From NCBI RefSeq assembly GCF_012927355.1, contig NZ_JABBGK010000001.1:1544649-1608648 (forward strand): 64,000 nucleotides of DNA, read 5' to 3'. Source of the stretch: Rhizobium terricola. GTDB taxonomy: Bacteria; Pseudomonadota; Alphaproteobacteria; Rhizobiales; Rhizobiaceae. Both the position numbers and the translations under genes were made by a program. The notes below the pieces were generated by a model. That model did no database searches, had not been told where the DNA came from, and worked only from the letters and a program-made list of their open reading frames with translations. The first letter of the stretch is position 1; the number at the start of each line of letters is the position of its first letter. Positions 18,022 through 26,466 of this stretch are shown here, in pieces.

Positions 18022-20886
18022 ATGGCAGACAAAATGCTGATCGACGCGTCTCACGAAGAAGAGACGCGCGTTGTCGTCGTACGCGGTAACCGCATAGAAG
18101 AATTCGACTTCGAGTCCCAACACAAGAAGCAGATCCGCGGCAACATCTATCTGGCGAAGGTCACGCGGGTCGAACCCTCGCTTCAAGCCGCGTTCGTCGA
18201 CTACGGCGGCAACCGCCACGGCTTCCTGGCCTTTGCCGAAATCCACCCGGACTACTACCAGATCCCCTATGCCGACCGTCAGGCACTGCTGAGCGCGGAA
18301 GCCGAGGAACATCGCCGTGAGGACGATGGAGACCTGGAAGACGCAGCTCCGGTCGTCGATCTCGCGACCCAGGAGCAGCCCGATACGGGCATCGTTCCGG
18401 CAACGGAAACCATCGTCGAGACCGAAGCAGAAGTCGTAGCGGAGGCTCCGGCTGAAGCAGTTGCGGAAGAAGTCGCCGCCGAGGAAGAAGCCCCCAAGGC
18501 AAAGCCGAAGCGCGTCCGCAAGCCGCGCGCCAAGAAGGCCGCAGCCGAGGCGGAAGAACAGCCCGCCGAGGCGAGCGACGCTGGTGACGATGACGGCCGC
18601 AACGACATGGCCGCACTTTTCGAGACCGACGACGAGATCTCGGAAGACACCGACGGCCGCCGCGGCCGCGACGACGATTTCGACGATGACGACGACGATG
18701 GCGACGGCGAGAAGGAAGAGATCGAATCCGTCGGCGCCGAAGACGCCATGGAAGAGGTTCCGGACCGCGTCGTGCGCAAGCCGCGCAAGCAGTACCGCAT
18801 CCAGGAAGTCATCAAGCGCCGCCAGATCCTCCTGGTCCAGGTCGCGAAGGAAGAGCGCGGCAACAAGGGTGCTGCCCTCACCACCTACCTGTCGCTCGCC
18901 GGCCGTTACTCGGTCCTGATGCCGAACACCGCCCGTGGCGGCGGCATTTCCCGCAAGATCACCCAGCCGACCGACCGCAAGCGCCTCAAGGAAATCGCGC
19001 GCGGCCTCGAAGTGCCGCAGGGCATGGGCGTGATTCTTCGTACCGCCGGTGCAAACCGCACCAAGGTCGAGATCAAGCGCGACTTCGAATACCTGATGCG
19101 CCTCTGGGAGAACGTCCGCACGCTGACGCTCAACTCGACCGCGCCCTGCCTCGTCTATGAGGAAGGCTCGCTCATCAAGCGCTCGATCCGCGACCTTTAC
19201 AACAAGGACATCAGCGAGATCATCGTTTCGGGCGAAGAAGGCTATCGCGAAGCGAAGGACTTCATGAAGATGCTGATGCCGAGCCACGCCAAAGTGGTTC
19301 AGCCCTATCGCGATCTTCATCCGATCTTCTCGCGCTCCGGCATCGAAGGTCAGCTCGACCGCATGCTGCAGCCGCAGGTGACGCTGAAGTCGGGCGGCTA
19401 CATCATCATCAACCAGACCGAAGCTCTGGTTTCGATCGACGTCAACTCCGGTCGTTCGACCCGCGAATACTCGATCGAGGATACGGCACTCCAGACCAAC
19501 CTCGAGGCTGCGGAAGAAGTAGCGCGTCAGCTCCGCCTGCGCGACCTTGCCGGCCTCGTGGTGATCGACTTCATCGACATGGAAGAGAAGCGCAACAACC
19601 GCGCGGTCGAGAAGAAGCTCAAGGATTGCCTGAAGAACGACCGCGCCCGCATCCAGGTCGGCCGCATCTCGCATTTCGGCCTGCTTGAAATGTCGCGCCA
19701 GCGCATCCGCGCATCGGTTCTCGAATCGACCACCCAGCTCTGCCCGCATTGCGGCGGAACGGGTCTCATCCGTTCGCAGTCTTCGGTCGCGCTGCACGTC
19801 CTGCGCGGCATCGAGGAATTCCTGCTGAAGAGCACGACGCATGACATCACCGTGCGCACCACGCCGGAAACGGCGCTCTACCTCCTCAACCAGAAGCGCG
19901 GCACCATCGTCGACTACGAGCACCGCTTCGGCGTGTCGATCGTCATCGACAGCGACAGCTCGGTCGGTTCGCAGCATTTCGGCATTGACCGCGGCGAAGC
20001 GGTTGCCAATCCGGTCAAGATCGAAAGCCTGATGCAGATGCTTCCGGCGATCGAAGAGGACGATTTCGTTCCCGAGCCGGAGGAAGAGGAAGAAGACGAG
20101 GAAATCATCGCAGCCGCACCGTCGGCCCAACCTGCTGCCGCAAATGGCGAGGAACAGGGCGGCCGCAAGCGCAAGCGTCGTCGCCGCCGCCGCAACAAGA
20201 ACGGCCAGGGCGGTAATGGTACACAGGGCGGCGCCGACGGTGACGGCGACGAGGATGAAGGCGACGAGGGCGACGAAGACACCGCCATCGAGGCCGGAGA
20301 GGAAGCTCGCGAAGATGCAGCCGAAGCGGCGGGCGATGATAGCCAGAAGCGCAAGCGCCGTCGTCGCGGCAAGCGTGGCGGCCGTCGCAACCGTCCGGGC
20401 GAGGAAGGCGGCGAAGCCGGTGTAGAGGCATCCGGAGAGGATGAGTCGGAGGACGACAGCGACACCGAAGCCGCTCTGATCGAGGAGATCGCGGAACAGG
20501 CGGCCGCCGAAGAACCCACGGCTCAGGCGGTCATCGAAGCGGGCGAGGAAATCGTCGCGCCGAAGCCGCGCCGAAGCCGCAAGGCCAAGGTTGTCGCATC
20601 GCCGGTCGAAGAGCCGGTGATCTCGGCCGAGCCCGAAGCCAAGGCCGAAGCGCCGGCTGCAGAGCCGGTCGCAGAACCGGTCGCGGAGCCCCCCGCAGCA
20701 GAAAAGGAAGAGGCTGCTGCCGAGGCGGAAGCCGTGGAAGAGGCAAAGCCGGCCCGCGCCAATCGGCAGTCGAACGTGTCTTCGTCCGAACCGGTCGTGA
20801 CCTCGGTCAAGACCGCGGCCGAGGGAGACGAAGAGCCGCCGAAGCCGAAGAAGGGTGGCTGGTGGCAGAAGCGCGGCTTCTTCTGA
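18022..20886 (+). CDS. rne: Ribonuclease E
   Basis: Endonuclease that starts most mRNA decay and processes stable RNAs, and is the scaffold of the degradosome. 954 residues. The S1 domain begins at about residue 36 but is split by a 165-residue acidic/Ala-rich insertion (about 91-255), then resumes at QVAKEERGNKGAALTTYLSL. DNase I-like catalytic Asp residues are in VSIDVNSG and VVIDFIDM, and the zinc link is CPHCGG (about residue 574). The C-terminal 270 residues are disordered with an Arg-rich patch (GGRKRKRRRRRRNKN) and end in the conserved GGWWQKRGFF. A terminator follows. Confidence 0.96.
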   Translation: MADKMLIDASHEEETRVVVVRGNRIEEFDFESQHKKQIRGNIYLAKVTRVEPSLQAAFVDYGGNRHGFLAFAEIHPDYYQIPYADRQALLSAEAEEHRREDDGDLEDAAPVVDLATQEQPDTGIVPATETIVETEAEVVAEAPAEAVAEEVAAEEEAPKAKPKRVRKPRAKKAAAEAEEQPAEASDAGDDDGRNDMAALFETDDEISEDTDGRRGRDDDFDDDDDDGDGEKEEIESVGAEDAMEEVPDRVVRKPRKQYRIQEVIKRRQILLVQVAKEERGNKGAALTTYLSLAGRYSVLMPNTARGGGISRKITQPTDRKRLKEIARGLEVPQGMGVILRTAGANRTKVEIKRDFEYLMRLWENVRTLTLNSTAPCLVYEEGSLIKRSIRDLYNKDISEIIVSGEEGYREAKDFMKMLMPSHAKVVQPYRDLHPIFSRSGIEGQLDRMLQPQVTLKSGGYIIINQTEALVSIDVNSGRSTREYSIEDTALQTNLEAAEEVARQLRLRDLAGLVVIDFIDMEEKRNNRAVEKKLKDCLKNDRARIQVGRISHFGLLEMSRQRIRASVLESTTQLCPHCGGTGLIRSQSSVALHVLRGIEEFLLKSTTHDITVRTTPETALYLLNQKRGTIVDYEHRFGVSIVIDSDSSVGSQHFGIDRGEAVANPVKIESLMQMLPAIEEDDFVPEPEEEEEDEEIIAAAPSAQPAAANGEEQGGRKRKRRRRRRNKNGQGGNGTQGGADGDGDEDEGDEGDEDTAIEAGEEAREDAAEAAGDDSQKRKRRRRGKRGGRRNRPGEEGGEAGVEASGEDESEDDSDTEAALIEEIAEQAAAEEPTAQAVIEAGEEIVAPKPRRSRKAKVVASPVEEPVISAEPEAKAEAPAAEPVAEPVAEPPAAEKEEAAAEAEAVEEAKPARANRQSNVSSSEPVVTSVKTAAEGDEEPPKPKKGGWWQKRGFF

Positions 20887-20914
20887 GACGTCGCGCCTCA
20901 AGCCGAACATGATC

Positions 20915-20942
20915 AAAGGCCGCGTCGAACGCGGCCTTTTTT
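20915..20942 (+). terminator. Rho-independent terminator of rne
   Basis: A perfect 11-bp stem (AAAGGCCGCGT, 20915-20925, with ACGCGGCCTTT, 20929-20939) with loop CGA, followed by a T-run to 20942. It begins 29 bases after the rne stop. Confidence 0.93.
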
Positions 20943-21068
20943 CGTTGTTGCGGGTCGTGGGCAAAGGCGGCAGGCGGACCATAGGCGACTGCAAATGCAG
21001 TCCGGATCGAACGCCCGGCATACGAAGCGGCCAGCGTTCACATTTCGATTCAAGGCCCTGTCAATTTG

Positions 21069-21108
21069 ATTCCGGAAACGCCGCCAGGGCGTTGATCCGG
21101 AATCGTTT
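21069..21108 (+). terminator. Second hairpin with T-tract on the rne strand
   Basis: GATTCCGGA (21069-21077) pairs with TCCGGAATC (21096-21104), with AACGCC/GGCGTT pairing inside, then CGTTTTTC on the plus strand. It lies 130 bases beyond the rne terminator and just past the stop of the convergent aminotransferase gene. On the minus strand the hairpin is not followed by a T-run, so as a terminator it reads better for plus-strand RNA. Confidence 0.5.
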
Positions 21109-21111
21109 TTC

Positions 21112-22269
21112 TCAAGGCAACCAGCGCGCCATCCGGTCGGTTGCCTCGACCATCTCGGCATAGGTGCCCGCATAGGAGATGCGCAGCGCCCGGTTCCCCT
21201 CGACCGGATCGAAATCCATGCCGGGCGTTGCCGCGACATCAATCTCGGCCAGCATCCGCCGGGCAAAGGCCATGCTGTCATTGGTGAACCGGCCGACATC
21301 TACATAGGCGTAGAAGGCGCCATCCATCGGCGACAGCAACGGCAGGCCCAGCTCGGGCAACCGCGTCATCAGGAAGTCGCGGTTGCGCCGGCAGCTCGCC
21401 TTGTAGTGCTCCAGCTCCTCTTCCGCATCGAGGGCCGCGATCGCGGCGATCTGCGACAGTTCCGGGGCGGAGATGTAGAGGCTCTGCGCCAGGCATTCGA
21501 GCGGCCGGACGATGTGGTCCGGTACCACCATCCAGCCGATGCGCCAGCCGGTCATGCAATAGTATTTCGAGAACGAGTTGATGATGACCGCCTCGTTGCC
21601 AATCTCGAGCGCAGTCGCCTCTTCGCCCGCATAGGTGAGCCCGTGATAGATCTCGTCGGAGATCAGCGTGATCCCCTGCCCCTGGCAATAGTCATAGACC
21701 GCCTTCAGCTGCCCGCGGCCGGTAACGGTGCCGGTCGGGTTGGCCGGGCTCGCGAGCAGAACGCCCTTCAGACGCACGCCGGCGTTCGACTGCGCCGCTT
21801 CGAGGCTTTCGGGCGTCAGGGTGAATTGCGTCTCCTCGTTCACCGGCACTTCGACGACGGTCAGCCCGAGCGCCGAGAGAATGGCGCGATAGGCCGGATA
21901 ACCGGGCCGCGCGATTGCCACCGCATCACCCGGATCGAAGAGTGCGAGGAAGGCAAGGTTGAAGCCGGCAGACGAGCCCGTGGTGACGACGATCCGGGCG
22001 GGATCGACCGCGACACCGTGTCGCCGGCGATAGTAGTCGGCCAGCTTGCTCCTCAGCTCGGACAGGCCAAGCGCATCGGTATAGCCGATGCGGCCATGGG
22101 CGAGCGCCTCGCGCGCCGCAGCCAGGGCTGCCTGCGGCGCCGGATGACCGGGTTGGCCGACGGCCATCGAAATGACCGGCGCGCCGGCATTTCTGCGCCG
22201 GGTCGCCTCGGCCAGAAGGTCCATGGCATGGAAGGGTTCAACTGCACTGCGTCTGGAAAGGGAAACCAC
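21112..22269 (-). CDS. Pyridoxal-phosphate aminotransferase, class I/II
   Basis: Fold-type I aminotransferase of the aspartate/aromatic group. 385 residues from the GTG at 22269 (a TTG one codon earlier is also possible; GAGG lies just upstream). Visible are SSAGFNLAF for phosphate binding, PGYPAYR, SPANPTGTV (cofactor and substrate contacts), SDEIYHGLTY, and the PLP lysine in NSFSKYYCMTGWRIGW. The C-terminal substrate Arg is in ALRISYAGT. The substrate cannot be told. It is a single gene, divergent from the DsbA-like gene. Confidence 0.9.
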   Translation of the reverse strand: MVSLSRRSAVEPFHAMDLLAEATRRRNAGAPVISMAVGQPGHPAPQAALAAAREALAHGRIGYTDALGLSELRSKLADYYRRRHGVAVDPARIVVTTGSSAGFNLAFLALFDPGDAVAIARPGYPAYRAILSALGLTVVEVPVNEETQFTLTPESLEAAQSNAGVRLKGVLLASPANPTGTVTGRGQLKAVYDYCQGQGITLISDEIYHGLTYAGEEATALEIGNEAVIINSFSKYYCMTGWRIGWMVVPDHIVRPLECLAQSLYISAPELSQIAAIAALDAEEELEHYKASCRRNRDFLMTRLPELGLPLLSPMDGAFYAYVDVGRFTNDSMAFARRMLAEIDVAATPGMDFDPVEGNRALRISYAGTYAEMVEATDRMARWLP

Positions 22270-22476
22270 CAAAACCTCGCTCCGGTCTCGTCAAGGGCGC
22301 CCGACAATTGCCGTATTATTGCGTTGTTCACAATGGCGAGAGCGTTCAGGCGCAGCCCTTTTTTCCGATTTCACTTGCCGCGCGCTGCCGATACGCTACA
22401 GCAAATCAACGGGCTGGGATGGCGAGGATCATCCGGCCGAGATCCGCGGTGGCGGAATGCCCATGAGAGGAATGAC

Positions 22477-23238
22477 ATGGCCTTCAGTTTCAAGAAACTT
22501 GCAGCAACCGCCCTGGTGCTGATGCCGGTGGTGCTGCCCACGAGCGCAGGCGCCCTGGACGACGCGCAGAAGAAGGAGATCGGCGATTTCATCAAGGAAT
22601 ACCTGATCGCCAATCCGGAAGTCATGCTCGAGGTGCAGGACGCCCTCGAAAAGAAGCAGCAGGCCGCCCGTCTCGAACAGGCTTCGGCCGCCGTGAAGGA
22701 AAACAAGGACGCGCTGTTTGCCTCCTCGCACGACATCACGCTCGGCAATCCCAAGGGTGACGTGACCGTCGTCGAGTTCTTCGACTACAATTGCGGCTAC
22801 TGCAAGCGCGCGCTTTCCGACATGGACGCGATCCTGGCGAAGGACAAGAATGTCCGCTTCGTGCTCAAGGAATTCCCGATCCTCGGACCGGAATCGCAGG
22901 CGGCCCACAAGGTCTCCGACGCGTTCCGCAAGATCGCTCCGGAAAAATACGGCGACTTCCACCGCGCCCTGCTCGGCAGCGAGGGCCGCGCCGGTGAAGA
23001 GAGCGCGCTTGAAGTGGCGGCCTCGCTCGGCGTCACCGAAGAGGCGATCCGCGCCAAGATGGCCGAAAGCCCGAATGACGAGTCCGTCAAGGAAGCCTAT
23101 CAGCTGGCAACCAGCCTCGGCATCACCGGAACCCCCTCCTACATCGTCGGCGATGAAGCCGTGTTCGGCGCCATCGGCTCCGATGCGATCGAAGAGAAGG
23201 TGGCCAACGTCCGCAGCTGCGGCCAGACGGCCTGCTGA
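22477..23238 (+). CDS. DsbA/Com1-like thiol-disulfide oxidoreductase
   Basis: Periplasmic thioredoxin-fold protein. The ATG at 22477 follows GAGAGGAATGAC, giving 253 residues, although the open frame extends much further upstream antisense to the aminotransferase gene. A signal peptide ends near SAGA (about 26). An N-terminal helical segment (DAQKKEIGDFIKEYLIANP, about 29-47) resembles the ScsC/Com1 oligomerisation region, then comes the DSBA-like domain with CGYC in FDYNCGYCKRAL and the cis-Pro in GTPSYIVG. It may oxidise or isomerise disulfides; which one cannot be read directly. Confidence 0.9.
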   Translation: MAFSFKKLAATALVLMPVVLPTSAGALDDAQKKEIGDFIKEYLIANPEVMLEVQDALEKKQQAARLEQASAAVKENKDALFASSHDITLGNPKGDVTVVEFFDYNCGYCKRALSDMDAILAKDKNVRFVLKEFPILGPESQAAHKVSDAFRKIAPEKYGDFHRALLGSEGRAGEESALEVAASLGVTEEAIRAKMAESPNDESVKEAYQLATSLGITGTPSYIVGDEAVFGAIGSDAIEEKVANVRSCGQTAC

Positions 23239-23368
23239 CCTCGGTTTCCTGCCCCTGTCCGAAATAGCCCTCATTTTCGGGGGATCGAATCACCGTCGGG
23301 CCGCTAGGGGCTTTCCCTTGCGGCCCCAGCGGTCTATAGGAGGCGGTTGAAAGTCGACGGAACCGCAG

Positions 23369-23806
23369 ATGAGCAAAACAATTTTCGTTCTGAACGGCCC
23401 CAATCTCAACGCGCTCGGCAAACGGGAGCCAGGGATCTACGGGGGCAAGACGCTCGCCGACATCGAGGCCGACTGCATCGCCGCAGGCCTTGAACTCGGG
23501 TTTACCGTCGATTTCCGCCAAACCAACCACGAAGGCATGCTGGTCGACTGGCTGCACGAGGCTGGCGAAAAGGCGGTGGGCGTGGCGATCAATGCCGGTG
23601 CCTATACGCATACCTCGATCGCATTGCACGACGCCATCCGGGCGATCGGCGTTCCGGTCGTGGAGGTGCATATCTCCAACGTCCATGCCCGGGAAGAATT
23701 CCGCCACACGTCCATGATCGCGCCTGCCGCTAAGGGCGTGATCTGCGGTTTCGGCCCGCACAGCTACATCCTGGCGCTTCACGCGCTGAAGAACATCACG
23801 CAATAA
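23369..23806 (+). CDS. aroQ: 3-dehydroquinate dehydratase, type II
   Basis: Third step of the shikimate pathway. At 145 residues it has the usual length. Motifs are LNGPNLNALGKREPGIYG (active-site Arg and Tyr), RQTNHEGMLVDWLHEA, INAGAYTHTSIALHDAI and VHISNVHAREEFRH (catalytic His). The gene lies 22 bases upstream of accB, and the aroQ-accB-accC order is common in bacteria, so it is probably one operon. Confidence 0.95.
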   Translation: MSKTIFVLNGPNLNALGKREPGIYGGKTLADIEADCIAAGLELGFTVDFRQTNHEGMLVDWLHEAGEKAVGVAINAGAYTHTSIALHDAIRAIGVPVVEVHISNVHAREEFRHTSMIAPAAKGVICGFGPHSYILALHALKNITQ

Positions 23807-23828
23807 CAAGAATACAGGACCCCTTTCC

Positions 23829-24296
23829 ATGGCTGACAAGAAATCGGGAATCGATCAGGCTCTGATCCGTGATCTGGCAAACATCCTCAACGAGACGGAT
23901 CTCAGCGAGATCGAAGTCGAACAGGACGACATGCGCATTCGCGTGTCGCGCGCCGCGCCGCAGATGATGGCGATGCCGCAGATGCCGGCCTACCAGGTCG
24001 CAGCACCCGCCGTGGCCGCGGCAGCCGCCCCGGTCGCAGCCGCCGAGCCCGCCCGCAACCTCGCCAATGCCGTCACCGCCCCGATGGTCGGTACCGCATA
24101 CCTTGCTCCGGCTCCGGGTTCGCGTCCGTTCGTCGAAGTCGGCTCGATCGTCAAGGAAGGCCAGACGCTGCTCATCATCGAAGCCATGAAGACCATGAAC
24201 CAGATCCCGGCGCCGCGTTCGGGCAAGGTGGTCGAGATCCTCATCGAGGATGGTCGCCCCGTCGAGTACGGCGAACCGCTGGTGGTCGTCGAGTAA
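23829..24296 (+). CDS. accB: Biotin carboxyl carrier protein of acetyl-CoA carboxylase
   Basis: Carries biotin between the carboxylase and carboxyltransferase of acetyl-CoA carboxylase in fatty-acid synthesis. 155 residues: an N-terminal helix region (DQALIRDLANILNET), an Ala/Pro linker (about 50-75) and the biotinyl domain with the modified Lys in IIEAMKTMNQI. The residue after Lys is Thr rather than the Met of E. coli EAMKMMN. The stop overlaps the accC region by only 4 bases of spacing, showing a tight operon. Confidence 0.96.
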   Translation: MADKKSGIDQALIRDLANILNETDLSEIEVEQDDMRIRVSRAAPQMMAMPQMPAYQVAAPAVAAAAAPVAAAEPARNLANAVTAPMVGTAYLAPAPGSRPFVEVGSIVKEGQTLLIIEAMKTMNQIPAPRSGKVVEILIEDGRPVEYGEPLVVVE

Positions 24297-24300
24297 GCCG

Positions 24301-25650
24301 ATGAGCTCGATTTCGAAGATCCTCATCGCAAACCGCGGCGAAATCGCCCTCCGCGTCCTGCGCGCCTGCAAGGAACTCGGCATCGCGACCGTCGCGGTGC
24401 ATTCGACTGCCGACGCGGACGCCATGCATGTGCGCCTCGCCGACGAAAGCGTGTGCATCGGCCCGCCGCCGTCGCGCGACAGCTATCTCAACATCCACCA
24501 GATCGTCGCGGCCTGCGAGATCACCGGTGCCGACGCCGTTCACCCGGGCTACGGCTTCCTGTCGGAGAACGCCAAGTTCGCCGATATCCTGGATGCCCAC
24601 GGCATCACCTTCATCGGGCCGACCGCCGAGCATATCCGCCTGATGGGCGACAAGATCACCGCGAAGCAGACCGCCGTCGAACTCGGCATTCCGGTCGTTC
24701 CGGGCTCGGACGGCGAAGTGACGGCGGAGAACGTGCTGGAAACCGCGCGCGCCATCGGCTTCCCGGTCCTCATCAAGGCCACCGCCGGCGGCGGCGGTCG
24801 CGGCATGAAGGTCGCCAAGACCGAGGACGACCTCGATGAGGCGTTCAATACAGCGCGGACGGAAGCCGCAGCCGCCTTCGGCAACGCCGCCGTCTACATG
24901 GAAAAATATCTCGGCAAGCCGCGCCACATCGAGGTGCAGGTCGTCGGCGACGGTGCCGGCAACGCGATCCATCTCGGCGAACGCGACTGCTCGCTGCAGC
25001 GTCGCCACCAGAAGGTCTGGGAAGAAGCCAATTCCCCTGCCCTCAACGTCGACCAGCGCATGAAGATCGGCCAGATCTGCGCCGACGCGATGAAGAAGAT
25101 GAAGTACCGGGGCGCCGGCACGATCGAGTTCCTCTACGAAAACGGCGAGTTCTATTTCATCGAAATGAACACCCGCCTGCAGGTCGAGCACCCGATCACC
25201 GAAGCGATCACCGGCATCGACCTGGTGCACGAACAGATCCGCGTCGCCTCGGGCGCCGGCCTTTCGGTCACCCAGGACGAGATCGTCTTTTCCGGTCATG
25301 CCATCGAATGCCGCATCAACGCCGAGGATCCGCGCACCTTCGTTCCCTCGCCCGGCACGATCACGCATTTCCACGCACCCGGCGGCCTTGGCGTTCGCGT
25401 CGACAGCGGCGCCTATGCCGGCTACAAGATCCCGCCCTATTACGACAGCCTGATCGGCAAGCTGATCGTGCATGGACGCACACGCGTCGAATGCATGATG
25501 CGGCTCCGCCGCGTGCTGGACGAGTTCGTCGTGGACGGCATCAAGACGACGCTGCCGCTGTTCCAGGACCTGGTCGCCAACCAGGACATCGCGAACGGCG
25601 ACTACGACATCCACTGGCTGGAAGACTATCTGGCCAGGACCTCCGCCTGA
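24301..25650 (+). CDS. accC: Biotin carboxylase subunit of acetyl-CoA carboxylase
   Basis: Uses ATP and bicarbonate to carboxylate biotin on AccB. The start is the ATG at 24301, four bases after the accB stop, giving 449 residues, the normal length. ATP-grasp motifs are KATAGGGGRGMK (about residue 159), the metal-binding Glu residues in TIEFLYENGEFYFIEMNTR, and QVEHPITE. The C-terminal biotin-carboxylase domain follows. The subunits AccA and AccD would lie elsewhere. Confidence 0.97.
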   Translation: MSSISKILIANRGEIALRVLRACKELGIATVAVHSTADADAMHVRLADESVCIGPPPSRDSYLNIHQIVAACEITGADAVHPGYGFLSENAKFADILDAHGITFIGPTAEHIRLMGDKITAKQTAVELGIPVVPGSDGEVTAENVLETARAIGFPVLIKATAGGGGRGMKVAKTEDDLDEAFNTARTEAAAAFGNAAVYMEKYLGKPRHIEVQVVGDGAGNAIHLGERDCSLQRRHQKVWEEANSPALNVDQRMKIGQICADAMKKMKYRGAGTIEFLYENGEFYFIEMNTRLQVEHPITEAITGIDLVHEQIRVASGAGLSVTQDEIVFSGHAIECRINAEDPRTFVPSPGTITHFHAPGGLGVRVDSGAYAGYKIPPYYDSLIGKLIVHGRTRVECMMRLRRVLDEFVVDGIKTTLPLFQDLVANQDIANGDYDIHWLEDYLARTSA

Positions 25651-25662
25651 GGTGACTTAGGA

Positions 25663-26277
25663 ATGGCAGGGCGCCGCAGCAGGGATCAGAGCTTAACGCC
25701 GGAACTCCTGCTGCGCGCCTATTCCATCGGGCTCTTCCCGATGGCGGATGCCGCAGACGACCCGGAGATCTTCTGGGTCGAGCCGGAGATGCGCGGGATC
25801 ATCCCGCTCGACGAGTTCCACGTCTCCAAAAGCCTCCTGAAGACGATCCGCAAGAAACCCTTCGACATCCGCTTCGACACCGCCTTCGACCGCGTCGTCG
25901 AGAAGTGCGCGGAAGAGGTCGACAACCGGCCGAGCACCTGGATCAACCTGACCATCCGGGACCTCTACGGCGCCCTGCACCGCCTCGGCCACGCCCATTC
26001 GGTCGAGGCATGGGAGGGCGACGAACTGGTCGGCGGCCTCTACGGCGTCTCGCTCGGCTCGGCCTTCTTCGGCGAAAGCATGTTCTCCCGCCGCACCGAC
26101 GCCTCGAAAATCTGCCTCGTGCATCTGGTGGAGCGACTGAAGGAGCGCGGCTTTACCCTGCTCGACACGCAGTTCACCACGGAACACCTGAAGACGTTCG
26201 GGGCGGTTGATGTTCCGAAGGAGGCGTATGGGGTGTTGCTGGATAAGGCGATGGAGAGCGAGACGGTGGAGTTTTGA
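25663..26277 (+). CDS. aat: Leucyl/phenylalanyl-tRNA-protein transferase
   Basis: Adds Leu or Phe to proteins with N-terminal Arg or Lys, making them N-degron substrates for ClpS/ClpAP. 204 residues, with [15 protein letters not shown] near the N-terminus, [22 protein letters not shown], and [35 protein letters not shown] in the core (quoted in two conserved parts of a single block). It lies 12 bases after accC, so is likely its operon partner. The last codons become less typical where the accessory segment begins. Confidence 0.93.
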   Translation: MAGRRSRDQSLTPELLLRAYSIGLFPMADAADDPEIFWVEPEMRGIIPLDEFHVSKSLLKTIRKKPFDIRFDTAFDRVVEKCAEEVDNRPSTWINLTIRDLYGALHRLGHAHSVEAWEGDELVGGLYGVSLGSAFFGESMFSRRTDASKICLVHLVERLKERGFTLLDTQFTTEHLKTFGAVDVPKEAYGVLLDKAMESETVEF

Positions 26278-26466
26278 GTGGGAAGAGTGGACCGTTTGGA
26301 GTCCAATCGAGGGACAAGTGTTCCCAAACGTTCGGAACATGGCTTCCGCAGCGGATTCTCGTGCCGCGGAAAAAACAATGGGGCCGCCTTCACAGATCAC
26401 CCATCAGCCACTGCTTGAGTGAAATGAAAGGGGTAGCTATGCTGTTTCGGGTGGCAGGGGAAGGCC

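Noticed and set aside
17956..21021. A 1021-codon open frame antisense to rne
   Set aside because: It is the shadow of a high-GC coding region on the other strand. It is low complexity, has no start context, and rne has clear family motifs.
21406..22476. A long frame continuing upstream of the DsbA-like gene
   Set aside because: It is antisense to the aminotransferase gene and lacks a signal peptide or RBS at its start, whereas the ATG at 22477 has both.
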